From: a virus
Direction: 5' to 3' (one strand)
Virus record (IMG/VR): IMGVR_UViG_3300046010_003549
Span: 1-25,425 of that record
DNA: 25,425 bases
This document shows, in pieces, positions 1 through 4,948 of this stretch. Under the pieces are notes generated by a model, which saw only the letters and a list, made by a program, of their open reading frames with translations, ran no database searches and was not told the DNA's origin. Position 1 is the stretch's first letter. Each line of letters begins with the position of its first letter. Made by a program: the position numbers and the translations under genes.

Positions 1-136
1 TCCGTTCAAATGGTTTGCGAGGTGACGCATCAGCAATGTGTTGAGCAATTGCATTAAAGTCAAGTTGCTCACTTGGATAACTCGCAGATTGTACGCATAT
101 AAACTTGCGTGGGTAGGTGCTATCAAATTTCTTCAT
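1..136 (-). CDS. Unrecognised protein, N-terminal part only
   Basis: An open frame starts with ATG at 134-136 and runs off the left edge without a stop, giving about 45 residues beginning MKKFDSTYPRKF. It overlaps the end of the upstream gene (123-353) by 14 nt, a spacing typical of translationally coupled phage genes, so I take it as the next gene of the same minus-strand operon. I do not recognise a family in the visible part, and there is no signal peptide or membrane segment. It is too short to assign a role. It could be an early or replication gene because the operon reads away from the virion genes, but that is inference from position only. Confidence 0.55.
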   Translation of the reverse strand, partial: MKKFDSTYPRKFICVQSASYPSEQLDFNAIAQHIADASPRKPFER

Positions 137-353
137 AACCTATGTTTTTCTTTAATTTGTTTACTAAATCAATTGCCTCTTCGGGTGTCATTATAAATGC
201 ATCCTCTTCGTTTGACCTCCATTTATTAACCAAATGAGTTATTGCAATTGTTTGGTTAATGGTCAATGAATAAAGCGATTCATTTAATGGATTTCTTTTT
301 GGTTTGAAATCTTCAAGATTTCTACCATAAATTTCAATCTTTTTGAACTGCAT
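123..353 (-). CDS. Small hypothetical phage protein (76 aa)
   Basis: A 76-residue protein begins MQFKKIEIYG and ends in a Lys-rich segment followed by an acidic tail. The middle (MTPEEAIDLVNKLKKN) looks like an amphipathic helix. No domain, metal site or membrane segment is recognised. It sits 2 nt after the stop of gene 356-538 and overlaps the next gene by 14 nt, so the three minus-strand genes look like one operon read from the promoter at 569-598. Its function is unknown. It is real by context and by length in a tightly packed operon. Confidence 0.65.
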   Translation of the reverse strand: MQFKKIEIYGRNLEDFKPKRNPLNESLYSLTINQTIAITHLVNKWRSNEEDAFIMTPEEAIDLVNKLKKNIGYEEI

Positions 354-355
354 AA

Positions 356-538
356 TTACCCGATGTGTTTAGTAATGAATAAAGGTGCTGACTCAATTGG
401 ATAGTATTTGGTCATTGTCCAACAAATGTTACCAATCATTCTGCAAAGAGCAATTTCGTTACCTGCAACGTGAATTTCGTTGATTCCTTTTTTAGCGACA
501 GACAATCTGTGTTGTCTTGAAATGATGTTGTTTTTCAT
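356..538 (-). CDS. Small hypothetical phage protein (60 aa), first gene of the left minus-strand operon
   Basis: I place the start at the ATG at 536-538 (MKNNIISRQHRL). A longer in-frame reading from 571 would begin inside the -7 promoter box at 569-576, so it would lie upstream of the transcript start. The 60-residue product has a basic N-terminal half and a C-terminal half with two Cys and aromatic residues. No family is recognised. It is the promoter-proximal gene of the left operon, with a leader of roughly 20-30 nt that is rich in A and C and has no Shine-Dalgarno site, as is common in Bacteroidota. Confidence 0.6.
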   Translation of the reverse strand: MKNNIISRQHRLSVAKKGINEIHVAGNEIALCRMIGNICWTMTKYYPIESAPLFITKHIG

Positions 539-568
539 AACTGTTGTTTTTTTGTTTGTTTGATGAAG

Positions 569-598
569 CAAATATATAAATAAATTTTAATCTGTCAA
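569..598 (-). promoter_or_regulatory. Bacteroidota-type promoter for the left minus-strand operon
   Basis: On the minus strand there is TTG at 598-596 (within TTGACA), a 19-nt spacer, and TATATTTG at 576-569. This matches the Bacteroidota housekeeping consensus TTG-N19-TAnnTTTG closely. Transcription would start about 6-8 nt downstream, near 562, ahead of the ATG at 538. The match is seen directly; activity is inferred. Confidence 0.7.
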
Positions 599-645
599 TA
601 GTTTTATCAAATTATTTTTAGTTTTGTAGGTTTTATGCGGGTTTC

Positions 646-686
646 AAGATGCATTTTTTTTTTGATGAATGTCAAAAATGCGTCTT
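646..686. repeat. 13-bp inverted repeat between divergent operons
   Basis: Arms 646-658 (AAGATGCATTTTT) and 674-686 (AAAAATGCGTCTT) pair over 13 positions with one G-T wobble, around a 15-nt loop. It lies between the minus-strand promoter (569-598) and the first plus-strand gene (698), in what would be the 5' leader of the nuclease/sigma operon if transcription starts near the -7-like TAGTTTTG at 619-626, which has no clear -33 partner. It could be an operator for a dimeric repressor, a leader hairpin, or a terminator. The T-run lies on the left arm and loop rather than after the stem. Confidence 0.5.
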
Positions 687-697
687 AAATTAGTGAC

Positions 698-1093
698 GTG
701 AAAGGTAAAATACTACATTCAATGAAGCCACGAGCGAAAAAACCATTCGCAGGTGAGGCAGGATTGCAGCAATCCATTATCCAATACATCAAGATGCAGT
801 ACCCAAATGCACTTTATTGCGCCTCAGCGGGAGGAATGTTCACGAGTATGAAGCAGGCGATTAAGATGAAGGCGACTGGATATGTGAAAGGTTTTCCCGA
901 TCTTCAAATATGTGAGCCTAATGGCAAATACTTTGGCCTCTTTATTGAAGTCAAAACGGAGAAAGGAGTTGTGAGTAAGGAACAAAAGGAATGGATCAAA
1001 GAGTTGAACAAAAGAGGCTATTATGCTACTTATGTTAAAGGATTTGACGCAGCTCAAAAAATTATAGATGATTATTTCAAAGGCACAATATGA
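698..1093 (+). CDS. VRR-NUC domain nuclease
   Basis: The 131-residue protein matches the small stand-alone VRR-NUC nucleases of phages, a PD-(D/E)xK-fold family. Visible hallmarks in order are an early EAGLQQSIIQYI helix with the first acidic residue (about residues 20-31), a basic GGM-containing turn, GFPDL with the catalytic Asp (about 65-69), and FIEVKTEKGVVSKEQKEW with the E-x-K pair (about 81-100), followed by a C-terminal helix. Such enzymes cut DNA, often at junctions or flaps, and sit in replication or packaging contexts. The frame opens with GTG at 698; ATG at 722 (ninth codon) is an alternative start. Its end overlaps the sigma factor gene by 26 nt, suggesting coupled translation. 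The exact substrate cannot be read from sequence. Confidence 0.88.
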   Translation: MKGKILHSMKPRAKKPFAGEAGLQQSIIQYIKMQYPNALYCASAGGMFTSMKQAIKMKATGYVKGFPDLQICEPNGKYFGLFIEVKTEKGVVSKEQKEWIKELNKRGYYATYVKGFDAAQKIIDDYFKGTI

Positions 1094-1550
1094 GCAGCAT
1101 AGAAGGTTAGCAATCAACCTTTGCGGTGGCAATGTCTACGAGGCAGATGATTTGCTTCACGACACGCTATTGTGCATCTTCGAAAACAAATCCACTATAA
1201 AGAACTCCGAGCATTACATAAACCACGCATTAAAGATTGCCCATTGGTCAAATAGAAGTCATTACCATAACACCATTCGCAAGTTCAACCAAATGAGTGA
1301 TGAGCCAACCGAATCACAACTGCGAGATTTTGAAAGTGTGGAGGTGTGGTTAGGTGATCGCATCACAAATGAACAACTTGATATCTTGATTTCACGGCTT
1401 CCGATGTTGGAGCGTGAAGTCTTTTATCTATATGCCTTAAACGATTTTAGTTATCAAACTTTGAGTGATGAAACTGGAATTCCTAAAAAAGCACTTTATA
1501 ACTTTGTGAAATACGCAAAAAACGAAATACGAAAAGCAATAGTCATATGA
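1068..1550 (+). CDS. Phage RNA polymerase sigma factor-like protein (sigma-70 family, ECF size)
   Basis: This 160-residue protein has the two-domain plan of a small sigma factor. A region 2-like helix pair, with YEADDLLHDTLLCIFENK at about residues 25-42, would bind core polymerase and the -10/-7 element. A C-terminal region 4-like helix-turn-helix, LPMLEREVFYLYALNDFSYQ followed by LSDETGIPKKALYNFVKYAK (about 107-152), would contact the -35/-33 element. The start is ATG 1068, inside the end of the nuclease gene, and the stop overlaps the next start as ATGA. It is second in the plus-strand block, so it may redirect host polymerase to phage late genes. That role is inferred from position. Region 2 is divergent and its promoter sequence cannot be predicted. 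It could instead be a sigma-like DNA-binding regulator. Confidence 0.8.
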   Translation: MIISKAQYEQHRRLAINLCGGNVYEADDLLHDTLLCIFENKSTIKNSEHYINHALKIAHWSNRSHYHNTIRKFNQMSDEPTESQLRDFESVEVWLGDRITNEQLDILISRLPMLEREVFYLYALNDFSYQTLSDETGIPKKALYNFVKYAKNEIRKAIVI

Positions 1551-2044
1551 TTAATAAGATAATGCAAATGGCCAATGAACGGATGCATATCTGCATAGAG
1601 TGTCCCGTGTACAATTCCACAACTCGCACTTGTGGGATGCCATTAAACAAGTTAAACCCATTCGCACAACCAGTCACCCTGGATGGTGTCACATTCAAAC
1701 CGTGTGGTTGTTTCCTTGACCTTAAAACAAAGATGAGTTTTGCGGATTGTCCTGCTGGCAAATGGCCAAAGATAGTTGATGCCGAATTGGTAGAGCAAGC
1801 CAAAGCACTTATTGAAGAAGTAAAACGCACCAATGTGCTATCTGATGGCAATCGTAAATTACTTACGCAGCTCGATACTATAATGAAAGGTACTAACACC
1901 AAAACGAGTAGCTGCATTCCTTGCGTTAATAAAATCATTGACGAACTCAATAACCAACTAAAACGTGAGGAGGTGCTACCTACTGAAGAAGAAACCCCAC
2001 AACCTAAAAAACGTGGAAGAAAACCAAGAAAATCAGGAGTATGA
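1547..2044 (+). CDS. Cys-rich (zinc-ribbon-like) protein with C-terminal AT-hook
   Basis: The 165-residue protein has an N-terminal cluster of six Cys: C16 and C19 (CIEC), C29, C53 and C55 (CGC), and C68 in a CPAGKW context, arranged as a likely zinc ribbon. Similar CGC...CP.GKW proteins are common hypothetical proteins of Bacteroidota phages. A middle helix is followed by C-terminal acidic residues and a basic KKRGRKPRK stretch at the end, an AT-hook that would bind the minor groove of AT-rich DNA. Its start overlaps the sigma factor stop by 4 nt and its stop overlaps the next start by 4 nt. A DNA-binding or transcription accessory role beside the sigma factor fits, but is not shown. Confidence 0.72.
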   Translation: MINKIMQMANERMHICIECPVYNSTTRTCGMPLNKLNPFAQPVTLDGVTFKPCGCFLDLKTKMSFADCPAGKWPKIVDAELVEQAKALIEEVKRTNVLSDGNRKLLTQLDTIMKGTNTKTSSCIPCVNKIIDELNNQLKREEVLPTEEETPQPKKRGRKPRKSGV

Positions 2045-2238
2045 TGAGCCTGCTACATTTTTGTTTTATGTCCTATTTACTGATAGGCTTATTACTTATT
2101 GGACTGATGGCCGTGATGATCCTAAGGCAAACCCTACGTTTTTCTCTTGAAAATATTATGGGTATGCTATTCACTGCGTTTTGTTGGCCAGTTGTTTTGG
2201 CAATGACAATTATTGAATTGTTCAAAACTAACGATTAA
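2041..2238 (+). CDS. Small inner-membrane protein (65 aa)
   Basis: Two hydrophobic segments are visible: residues about 5-28 (FMSYLLIGLLLIGLMAVMIL) and about 40-60 (MLFTAFCWPVVLAMTIIEL), joined by a short basic/amide linker. The start, one of two adjacent ATGs, overlaps the previous stop by 4 nt, so it is translationally coupled to the AT-hook gene. No family is recognised. Small two-helix membrane proteins in phages include holins, superinfection-exclusion proteins and antiholins. The holin is better placed at 20388, so this gene's role is open. Confidence 0.65.
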   Translation: MMSLLHFCFMSYLLIGLLLIGLMAVMILRQTLRFSLENIMGMLFTAFCWPVVLAMTIIELFKTND

Positions 2239-2267
2239 CTTTTAAGGCAACCATTGCACTGAATTAC

Positions 2268-2275
2268 TATCTTTG
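2268..2275 (+). promoter_or_regulatory. Bacteroidota -7-like box ahead of a structured leader
   Basis: TATCTTTG at 2268-2275 matches TAnnTTTG. There is no good TTG/TTTG at 18-20 nt upstream, so the promoter is weak or uses another sigma factor, possibly the one encoded at 1068-1550. A start near 2282 would place the transcript's 5' end right at the hairpin that begins at 2280. Confidence 0.35.
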
Positions 2276-2279
2276 TAGT

Positions 2280-2350
2280 GTTGAGTGGTTAAGCGTTTTC
2301 CCCCTTTCGTTATAACCCTCAACAAGTTAATACGATTGGGGGATTTTTTT
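2280..2350 (+). promoter_or_regulatory. Structured leader with terminator-like hairpin (attenuator candidate or small RNA)
   Basis: First hairpin: GTTGAG-T-GGTTA at 2280-2291 pairs with TAACCCTCAAC at 2313-2323, giving 11 bp with one bulged T. Second hairpin: TCCCCC at 2299-2304 pairs with GGGGGA at 2338-2343 and is followed at once by seven T (2344-2350), the layout of an intrinsic terminator. The C arm lies in the loop of the first hairpin. The two structures therefore either form a pseudoknot or compete, as in attenuators and riboswitches. The run of T ends 9 nt before the ATG of gene 2360-2569. The pairing is seen; regulation is inferred. Confidence 0.5.
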
Positions 2351-2359
2351 GAGATACTT

Positions 2360-2569
2360 ATGAAAAATAAAGTTTGGAACAAAACAGTTATTGCAACAGA
2401 AGAGCAGAATGTTGAAATTTATCCAACCGAGGAATTTCATGGAATCATCATTGAAACAAAAGAGTTGGATGATACGAAAGGTAGTCCAAGATTGTATCTC
2501 AATAAAGATGAAATGGAACTTTTAATTATCAAGATGCAAGAGATGATGAATTACGTTTTGGAAAAATAA
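2360..2569 (+). CDS. Small hypothetical protein (69 aa) behind the attenuator-like leader
   Basis: I place the start at ATG 2360 (MKNKVWNKTVIAT). The frame stays open back to a GTG at 2285, but that upstream part overlaps the hairpin/terminator-like leader and translates to an unconvincing hydrophobic stretch. The product is acidic, with a likely beta-rich N-terminal half (VEIYPTEEFHGIIIETKEL) and a C-terminal amphipathic helix (KDEMELLIIKMQEMMNYVL). No family is recognised. It may be controlled by termination in its leader. The tRNA-like gene begins 5 nt after its stop, so both could share a transcript. Confidence 0.6.
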   Translation: MKNKVWNKTVIATEEQNVEIYPTEEFHGIIIETKELDDTKGSPRLYLNKDEMELLIIKMQEMMNYVLEK

Positions 2570-2574
2570 AAAAC

Positions 2575-2650
2575 AGTCAGGTGGTGGAATTGGTTAGACA
2601 CGCTCATCATTAAGCAATGAGACTTTACAAGTTCGAATCTTGTCCTGACT
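2575..2650 (+). tRNA. Atypical phage tRNA, Leu(UAA)-like by D-arm and anticodon
   Basis: A cloverleaf can be folded. The acceptor AGTCAGG (2575-2581) pairs with CCTGACT (2644-2650) over 7 bp. The D-arm (2584-2601) has GTG/CAC stems and a Leu-like GGTGGAATTGGTTAGACAC sequence. The T-arm ACAAG-TTCGAAT-CTTGT (2627-2643) is perfect. The anticodon arm is odd: CTCAT (2603-2607) pairs with ATGAG (2617-2621) around a 9-nt loop, CATTAAGCA. If the closing C-A pair is counted as a mismatch, the 7-nt loop is ATTAAGC with anticodon TAA (Leu). A long Leu-type variable arm is absent and CCA is not encoded (TCAA follows). It could be a degenerate tRNA, or one with altered decoding. Confidence 0.6.
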
Positions 2651-2654
2651 TCAA

Positions 2655-2914
2655 ATGATAAATAGAAAGAAATTCTCCTTTGGCATTGGGAGATGCAAAC
2701 GCCAAACTTGCGATACATCAACGCTTGGTTCAGGTAAATTCGCTATTCGCGAAATTGTTTGTTTTTCTTGGGGGGGCTTTTTCTTTTCTTTCTTTTTCTT
2801 TTTTACCTTTTTTTCTTTTTCTTTCTTTTCTTTTGAGTTATAGTTATTACTTTATTAATTAATATAACTATTAATAATTAGGTCTTATCTTAAATAATTT
2901 AGTAAATTTGAAAT
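2655..2914. other. Intergenic region with no convincing gene
   Basis: This 260-nt gap between the tRNA and gene 2915 holds an imperfect hairpin at about 2740-2757 (around TTCGC and GCGAA), a run of seven G (2770-2776), a polypyrimidine tract, and an AT-rich inverted repeat: ATAGTTAT at 2840-2847 pairs with ATAACTAT at 2864-2871. A -7-like TAAATTTG lies at 2903-2910, only 4 nt before the ATG at 2915, and would give an essentially leaderless message if used. Open frames here translate the tract into Phe/Ser repeats and look spurious. Confidence 0.5.
2777..2834 (+). repeat. 58-nt polypyrimidine tract next to a G7 run
   Basis: Positions 2777-2834 are C or T except A at 2805, built from repeated C-T(3-7) units, and are directly preceded by seven G (2770-2776). 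Such mirror-like homopurine/homopyrimidine runs can adopt triplex (H-DNA) structures and are prone to length variation. It lies in non-coding DNA just before the long structural gene block. Confidence 0.8.
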
Positions 2915-3271
2915 ATGATAATTCTACCTGCACAAATCGAATCAATCAAAAGTCGTAAGGACAAAACTACGGCCATTGTGATAGGCACTAATGAATTAAC
3001 TCCAGCAACTGCAGGTCAACTATTCAGCCTTCAAAATTCATTCGTCTATTGTGCGATAAAAGAGGAGGAGTTTGCTACTAATGAAAGGGACATTCTTAAT
3101 GACCTTAAAGCTGATTTTGAGATTGAGAGAAAGAGTAATGGTCAAAGGTTGAGAAATATCCTCTATAAGTTATGGGAAAGTGATAAGGAAGGATTCCTTA
3201 CCTTTACTAAATACTATGACCACAAGATGGAGCAACTAATAAATCACTTTAAAAGTAAGTTGGAATTGTAA
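2915..3271 (+). CDS. Conserved-type Bacteroidota phage protein, function unknown (118 aa)
   Basis: The 118-residue protein begins MIILPAQIESIKSRKDKT. It has a beta-rich N-terminal half containing IGTNELTPATAGQLFSLQ (about residues 23-40) and a helical C-terminal half (SNGQRLRNILYKLWES, then a segment near the end with HKMEQLINHFK). The style matches a hypothetical protein I recall from other Bacteroidota phages near the packaging/structural start, but I cannot give it a function. It is the first gene after the tRNA and polypyrimidine region, and 21 nt precede the next gene. A nucleic-acid-binding role would fit the basic, helical C-terminus; that is speculation. Confidence 0.65.
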   Translation: MIILPAQIESIKSRKDKTTAIVIGTNELTPATAGQLFSLQNSFVYCAIKEEEFATNERDILNDLKADFEIERKSNGQRLRNILYKLWESDKEGFLTFTKYYDHKMEQLINHFKSKLEL

Positions 3272-3292
3272 GTATCAACAAAATTCAATCGT

Positions 3293-3583
3293 ATGCCATT
3301 TGAAAAAGGAAAATCGGGAAATCCAAACGGTAAGCCTCAAGGTGCTAAAGGTCAAAAGACTTTGCAATGGGAGGCATTGGGCGAATCAATTACTGGTCAA
3401 CAAGCTGAGCAGTTCAATGACTTCTTGAACAAGCTTTGGGGATCAAGAAACGATGAAGATAAAATGATAGCATCTGAACTTTACCTCAAGACTTTGGAAT
3501 ACTTCAAACCTAAGCAGGCACGCAATACGATTGTGGGTGACGCTGATGCGCCAGTACAAATAATAATATCGGATAAGTTATGA
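3293..3583 (+). CDS. DUF5681-like protein, possible small terminase-like DNA-binding protein
   Basis: The N-terminus FEKGKSGNPNGKPQGAKG (residues 3-20) is the DUF5681 signature (KGqSGNPnGRP). That short motif is found in many phage and mobile-element proteins next to packaging genes. The rest is helical (GQQAEQFNDFLNKLWGS, EDKMIASELYLKTLEYFKP) and ends in a beta-like tail. In many phages such small basic/helical proteins act as the DNA-recognition terminase subunit, and its place at the start of the virion block is compatible. However, the large terminase lies about 21.5 kb away on the other strand, so that assignment stays tentative. The stop overlaps the next start (ATGA). Confidence 0.6.
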   Translation: MPFEKGKSGNPNGKPQGAKGQKTLQWEALGESITGQQAEQFNDFLNKLWGSRNDEDKMIASELYLKTLEYFKPKQARNTIVGDADAPVQIIISDKL

Positions 3584-3804
3584 AGCCAAAAGAATACGCA
3601 GCTGAATTAGTCAAAGGATTTAAACCAATGGTCAGGTCAAAGATGTCTGAAGATGAGGGTAGTGTCTACGCACGTGCGGTTAACTGCGCGTTACATCACA
3701 TTGAGATAGTGCTAACCTTGGATATCCCCACAATGAGTGAAGGGGATGAGCAAGACTTTTACGATTGGTATAAGCTTGTCAAATTAGAACTGCAAAAGCT
3801 ATGA
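3580..3804 (+). CDS. Small hypothetical protein (74 aa)
   Basis: The 74-residue protein has two likely helices: KPKEYAAELVKGFKPMV near the N-terminus, and YARAVNCALHHIEIVLTL in the middle. An acidic C-terminal segment rich in Asp/Tyr/Trp follows. It is similar in style to the small KEYA...LV..F proteins common in phages between packaging and head genes; no function is known to me. It is flanked on both sides by 4-nt ATGA overlaps, so it is co-translated with its neighbours. Confidence 0.65.
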   Translation: MKPKEYAAELVKGFKPMVRSKMSEDEGSVYARAVNCALHHIEIVLTLDIPTMSEGDEQDFYDWYKLVKLELQKL

Positions 3805-4022
3805 AGGTCATATACGAATTCACCGAGGATGACAAAGAGGAGTTGGAGTTATTCCAACAATCTCGCAAGTTGTGGGTGACGTTTTGGGAATTAGAGCAAG
3901 AGCTGCGCAGTTGGGTGAAGTACAATAGTCAAAATCTTTCAGCTGAACAACTGGATGGTGTGGATAAATTCCGTACACGTTTTTATGAGATAATAAATGA
4001 AAATCAAATAAAGTTAGACTGA
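3801..4022 (+). CDS. Small acidic helical protein (73 aa)
   Basis: The protein begins MKVIYEFTEDDKEELELF and is dominated by charged helices (SRKLWVTFWELEQELRSWVK, then a second helix ending NENQIKLD). It fits a recurring type of small Bacteroidota/Firmicutes phage protein found near packaging genes, with no assigned role. It starts in a 4-nt overlap with the previous gene, and its stop shares one base with the next start (TGATG). I see no metal site or membrane segment. Confidence 0.65.
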   Translation: MKVIYEFTEDDKEELELFQQSRKLWVTFWELEQELRSWVKYNSQNLSAEQLDGVDKFRTRFYEIINENQIKLD

Positions 4023-4195
4023 TGGAAGAAAAAGAAGTTAACCCAGCTACACAATCAACATTCACCATCGCAGTGTTATTCGGTATGTGGCTACAACAAA
4101 AGGAGCAACGCAAGAGATTAGCAAAGGCAAAAATCACCGAACTTTTCACCGAATGGATCACCGAACTTGAAAAGAAACTACCCGACAATGAATAA
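4022..4195 (+). CDS. Small hypothetical protein (57 aa)
   Basis: ATG at 4022-4024 lies in a TGATG junction with the previous stop, and the frame runs to TAA at 4193-4195. The 57-residue product begins MEEKEVNPATQSTFTIAVLF. It has a short hydrophobic stretch (FTIAVLFGMWL, about residues 14-24), then a strongly basic helix (QKEQRKRLAKAK) and an acidic-basic C-terminus. The tight coupling on both sides (1-nt overlap before, 8-nt overlap ATGAATAA after) is the main evidence that it is translated. The hydrophobic part is too short for a confident membrane span. Its function is unknown. Confidence 0.6.
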   Translation: MEEKEVNPATQSTFTIAVLFGMWLQQKEQRKRLAKAKITELFTEWITELEKKLPDNE

Positions 4196-4796
4196 AATAA
4201 AAATATCACTTGACTATAACACCATCACGGTAAAGCAGTACGTTGACTTCATCTTGAATGAGGGCAATGAGGTAGGTCAAGTTTCAGCTATACTGAACAA
4301 GCCAAAGGACTTTGTGAGGCAACTTGCACCTGATCAATTGCAAAATGCAATAAATGCATTTCGTTCGATTATAGAACAACCCCAAGCTTCAAAACAAAAC
4401 AGATGGAAGGACTACGGATTTGTTCCCGACATTAACGCTATCTCATTTGGTGAGTGGCTTGACCTTGATAGTAACTGCAAGGACTTCCCAAAGAATCTTA
4501 ATAAGATACTATCAATCCTTTATAGACCAATCAGCAATCAGTTAGGCAATAAGTACGTAATAGAACCGTACACATCAGCACATTTAAAAAATGCTGATGA
4601 GTTCAATGAGATGCCTTTATCAATTGCAAACGGAGCGTTGGTTTTTTTTTCGACTATCGAAAAAGAATTGGTGAACACTTCGCTTCAGTTTTTGGATTCA
4701 GAAGTGACGAGGAATCTGAAGGAGGCGATGATGATGATGGAGGAGGCATTGCAACAAGCGAACTCTCAAGTAAATACGGATGGTTCCACGTCATAG
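4188..4796 (+). CDS. Tail assembly chaperone, short form (gpG-like)
   Basis: I choose ATG 4188 (MNKIKISLDYNTITVKQYVD), 8 nt inside the previous gene, rather than the TTG at 4167. The 202-residue protein is helical, with DUF-type features of tail chaperones that precede tape measures: QYVDFILNEG, NEVGQVSAILNKP, and a middle GFVPDINAISFGEWLDLD segment. At residues 152-154 the frame crosses a T9 run, and the -1 frame after it is open for another 94 codons, encoding a convincing second domain. This G/GT layout is the hallmark of tail assembly chaperones, which bind and thread the tape measure protein during tail assembly. Oddly, the tape measure is 8 kb away. The chaperone role is inferred from the frameshift arrangement and position, not from a clear sequence match. 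Confidence 0.7.
   Translation: MNKIKISLDYNTITVKQYVDFILNEGNEVGQVSAILNKPKDFVRQLAPDQLQNAINAFRSIIEQPQASKQNRWKDYGFVPDINAISFGEWLDLDSNCKDFPKNLNKILSILYRPISNQLGNKYVIEPYTSAHLKNADEFNEMPLSIANGALVFFSTIEKELVNTSLQFLDSEVTRNLKEAMMMMEEALQQANSQVNTDGSTS
4643..4664 (+). promoter_or_regulatory. Probable programmed -1 frameshift (or transcriptional slippage) site
   Basis: T4642-T4650 is a nine-T run. In the zero frame it reads GTT TTT TTT TCG, so 4643-4649 is a T TTT TTT slippery heptamer. Sequence 4646-4653 (TTTTTCGA) pairs with 4657-4664 (TCGAAAAA) around a CTA loop, an 8-bp hairpin overlapping the tract. A one-base backward slip enters the open -1 frame at TTC (4649-4651). The same product would arise if polymerase added one U. 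Confidence 0.7.
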
Positions 4797-4933
4797 AGGA
4801 GTTGGCAGATAGAGATGTAACGAAATTTGATGCCATCACAAATACACAAGCCTCAACCATCTTTGCTCATCTATCGTATCGCATAGATTATTTCAATTTC
4901 CAAAAGCAATTACTGACTAAAAACAATCATTAA
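4649..4933 (+). CDS. Tail assembly chaperone, frameshift extension (T-like domain)
   Basis: This -1-frame segment has no start codon of its own that explains it. It becomes the C-terminal 94 residues of a 248-residue fusion starting at 4188, with TAA at 4931-4933. After a Gly/Asp-rich linker (EGGDDDDGGG), the domain SKYGWFHVIEELADRDVTKF and then DAITNTQASTIFAHLSYRID has the helical W...LA..D..K...I...F..L.Y pattern of tail chaperone T domains in other Bacteroidota phages. The first 148 nt overlap the end of the zero-frame gene, so both frames are under constraint. In lambda-like phages the T domain binds the tail-tube protein while G binds the tape measure; the same division is inferred here. 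Confidence 0.72.
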   Translation, partial: FDYRKRIGEHFASVFGFRSDEESEGGDDDDGGGIATSELSSKYGWFHVIEELADRDVTKFDAITNTQASTIFAHLSYRIDYFNFQKQLLTKNNH

Positions 4934-4948
4934 AGCTACTTAACTAAT

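Noticed and set aside
1543-1950. 135-codon minus-strand frame
   Set aside because: It is antisense to the Cys-rich/AT-hook gene, which has good 4-nt couplings on both sides.
2285-2359. N-terminal extension of gene 2360-2569 from GTG 2285
   Set aside because: The extension overlaps the hairpin/terminator-like leader and encodes an unlikely hydrophobic segment.
2575-2650. Ochre suppressor tRNA (anticodon UUA)
   Set aside because: TTA occurs in the 9-nt loop (2610-2612), but the base before it is A, not the invariant U33, and the phage genes use TAA, TAG and TGA as ordinary stops.
2655-2862. Two overlapping plus-strand frames rich in Phe and Ser
   Set aside because: They only translate the polypyrimidine tract; starts are weak and composition is that of low-complexity DNA.
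3293-3583. Firm assignment as small terminase subunit
   Set aside because: The DUF5681-type motif is suggestive only, and the large subunit is far away on the other strand.
4167-4187. Upstream TTG start for the tail chaperone
   Set aside because: ATG 4188 gives an 8-nt overlap with the preceding gene, matching the other junctions in this operon.
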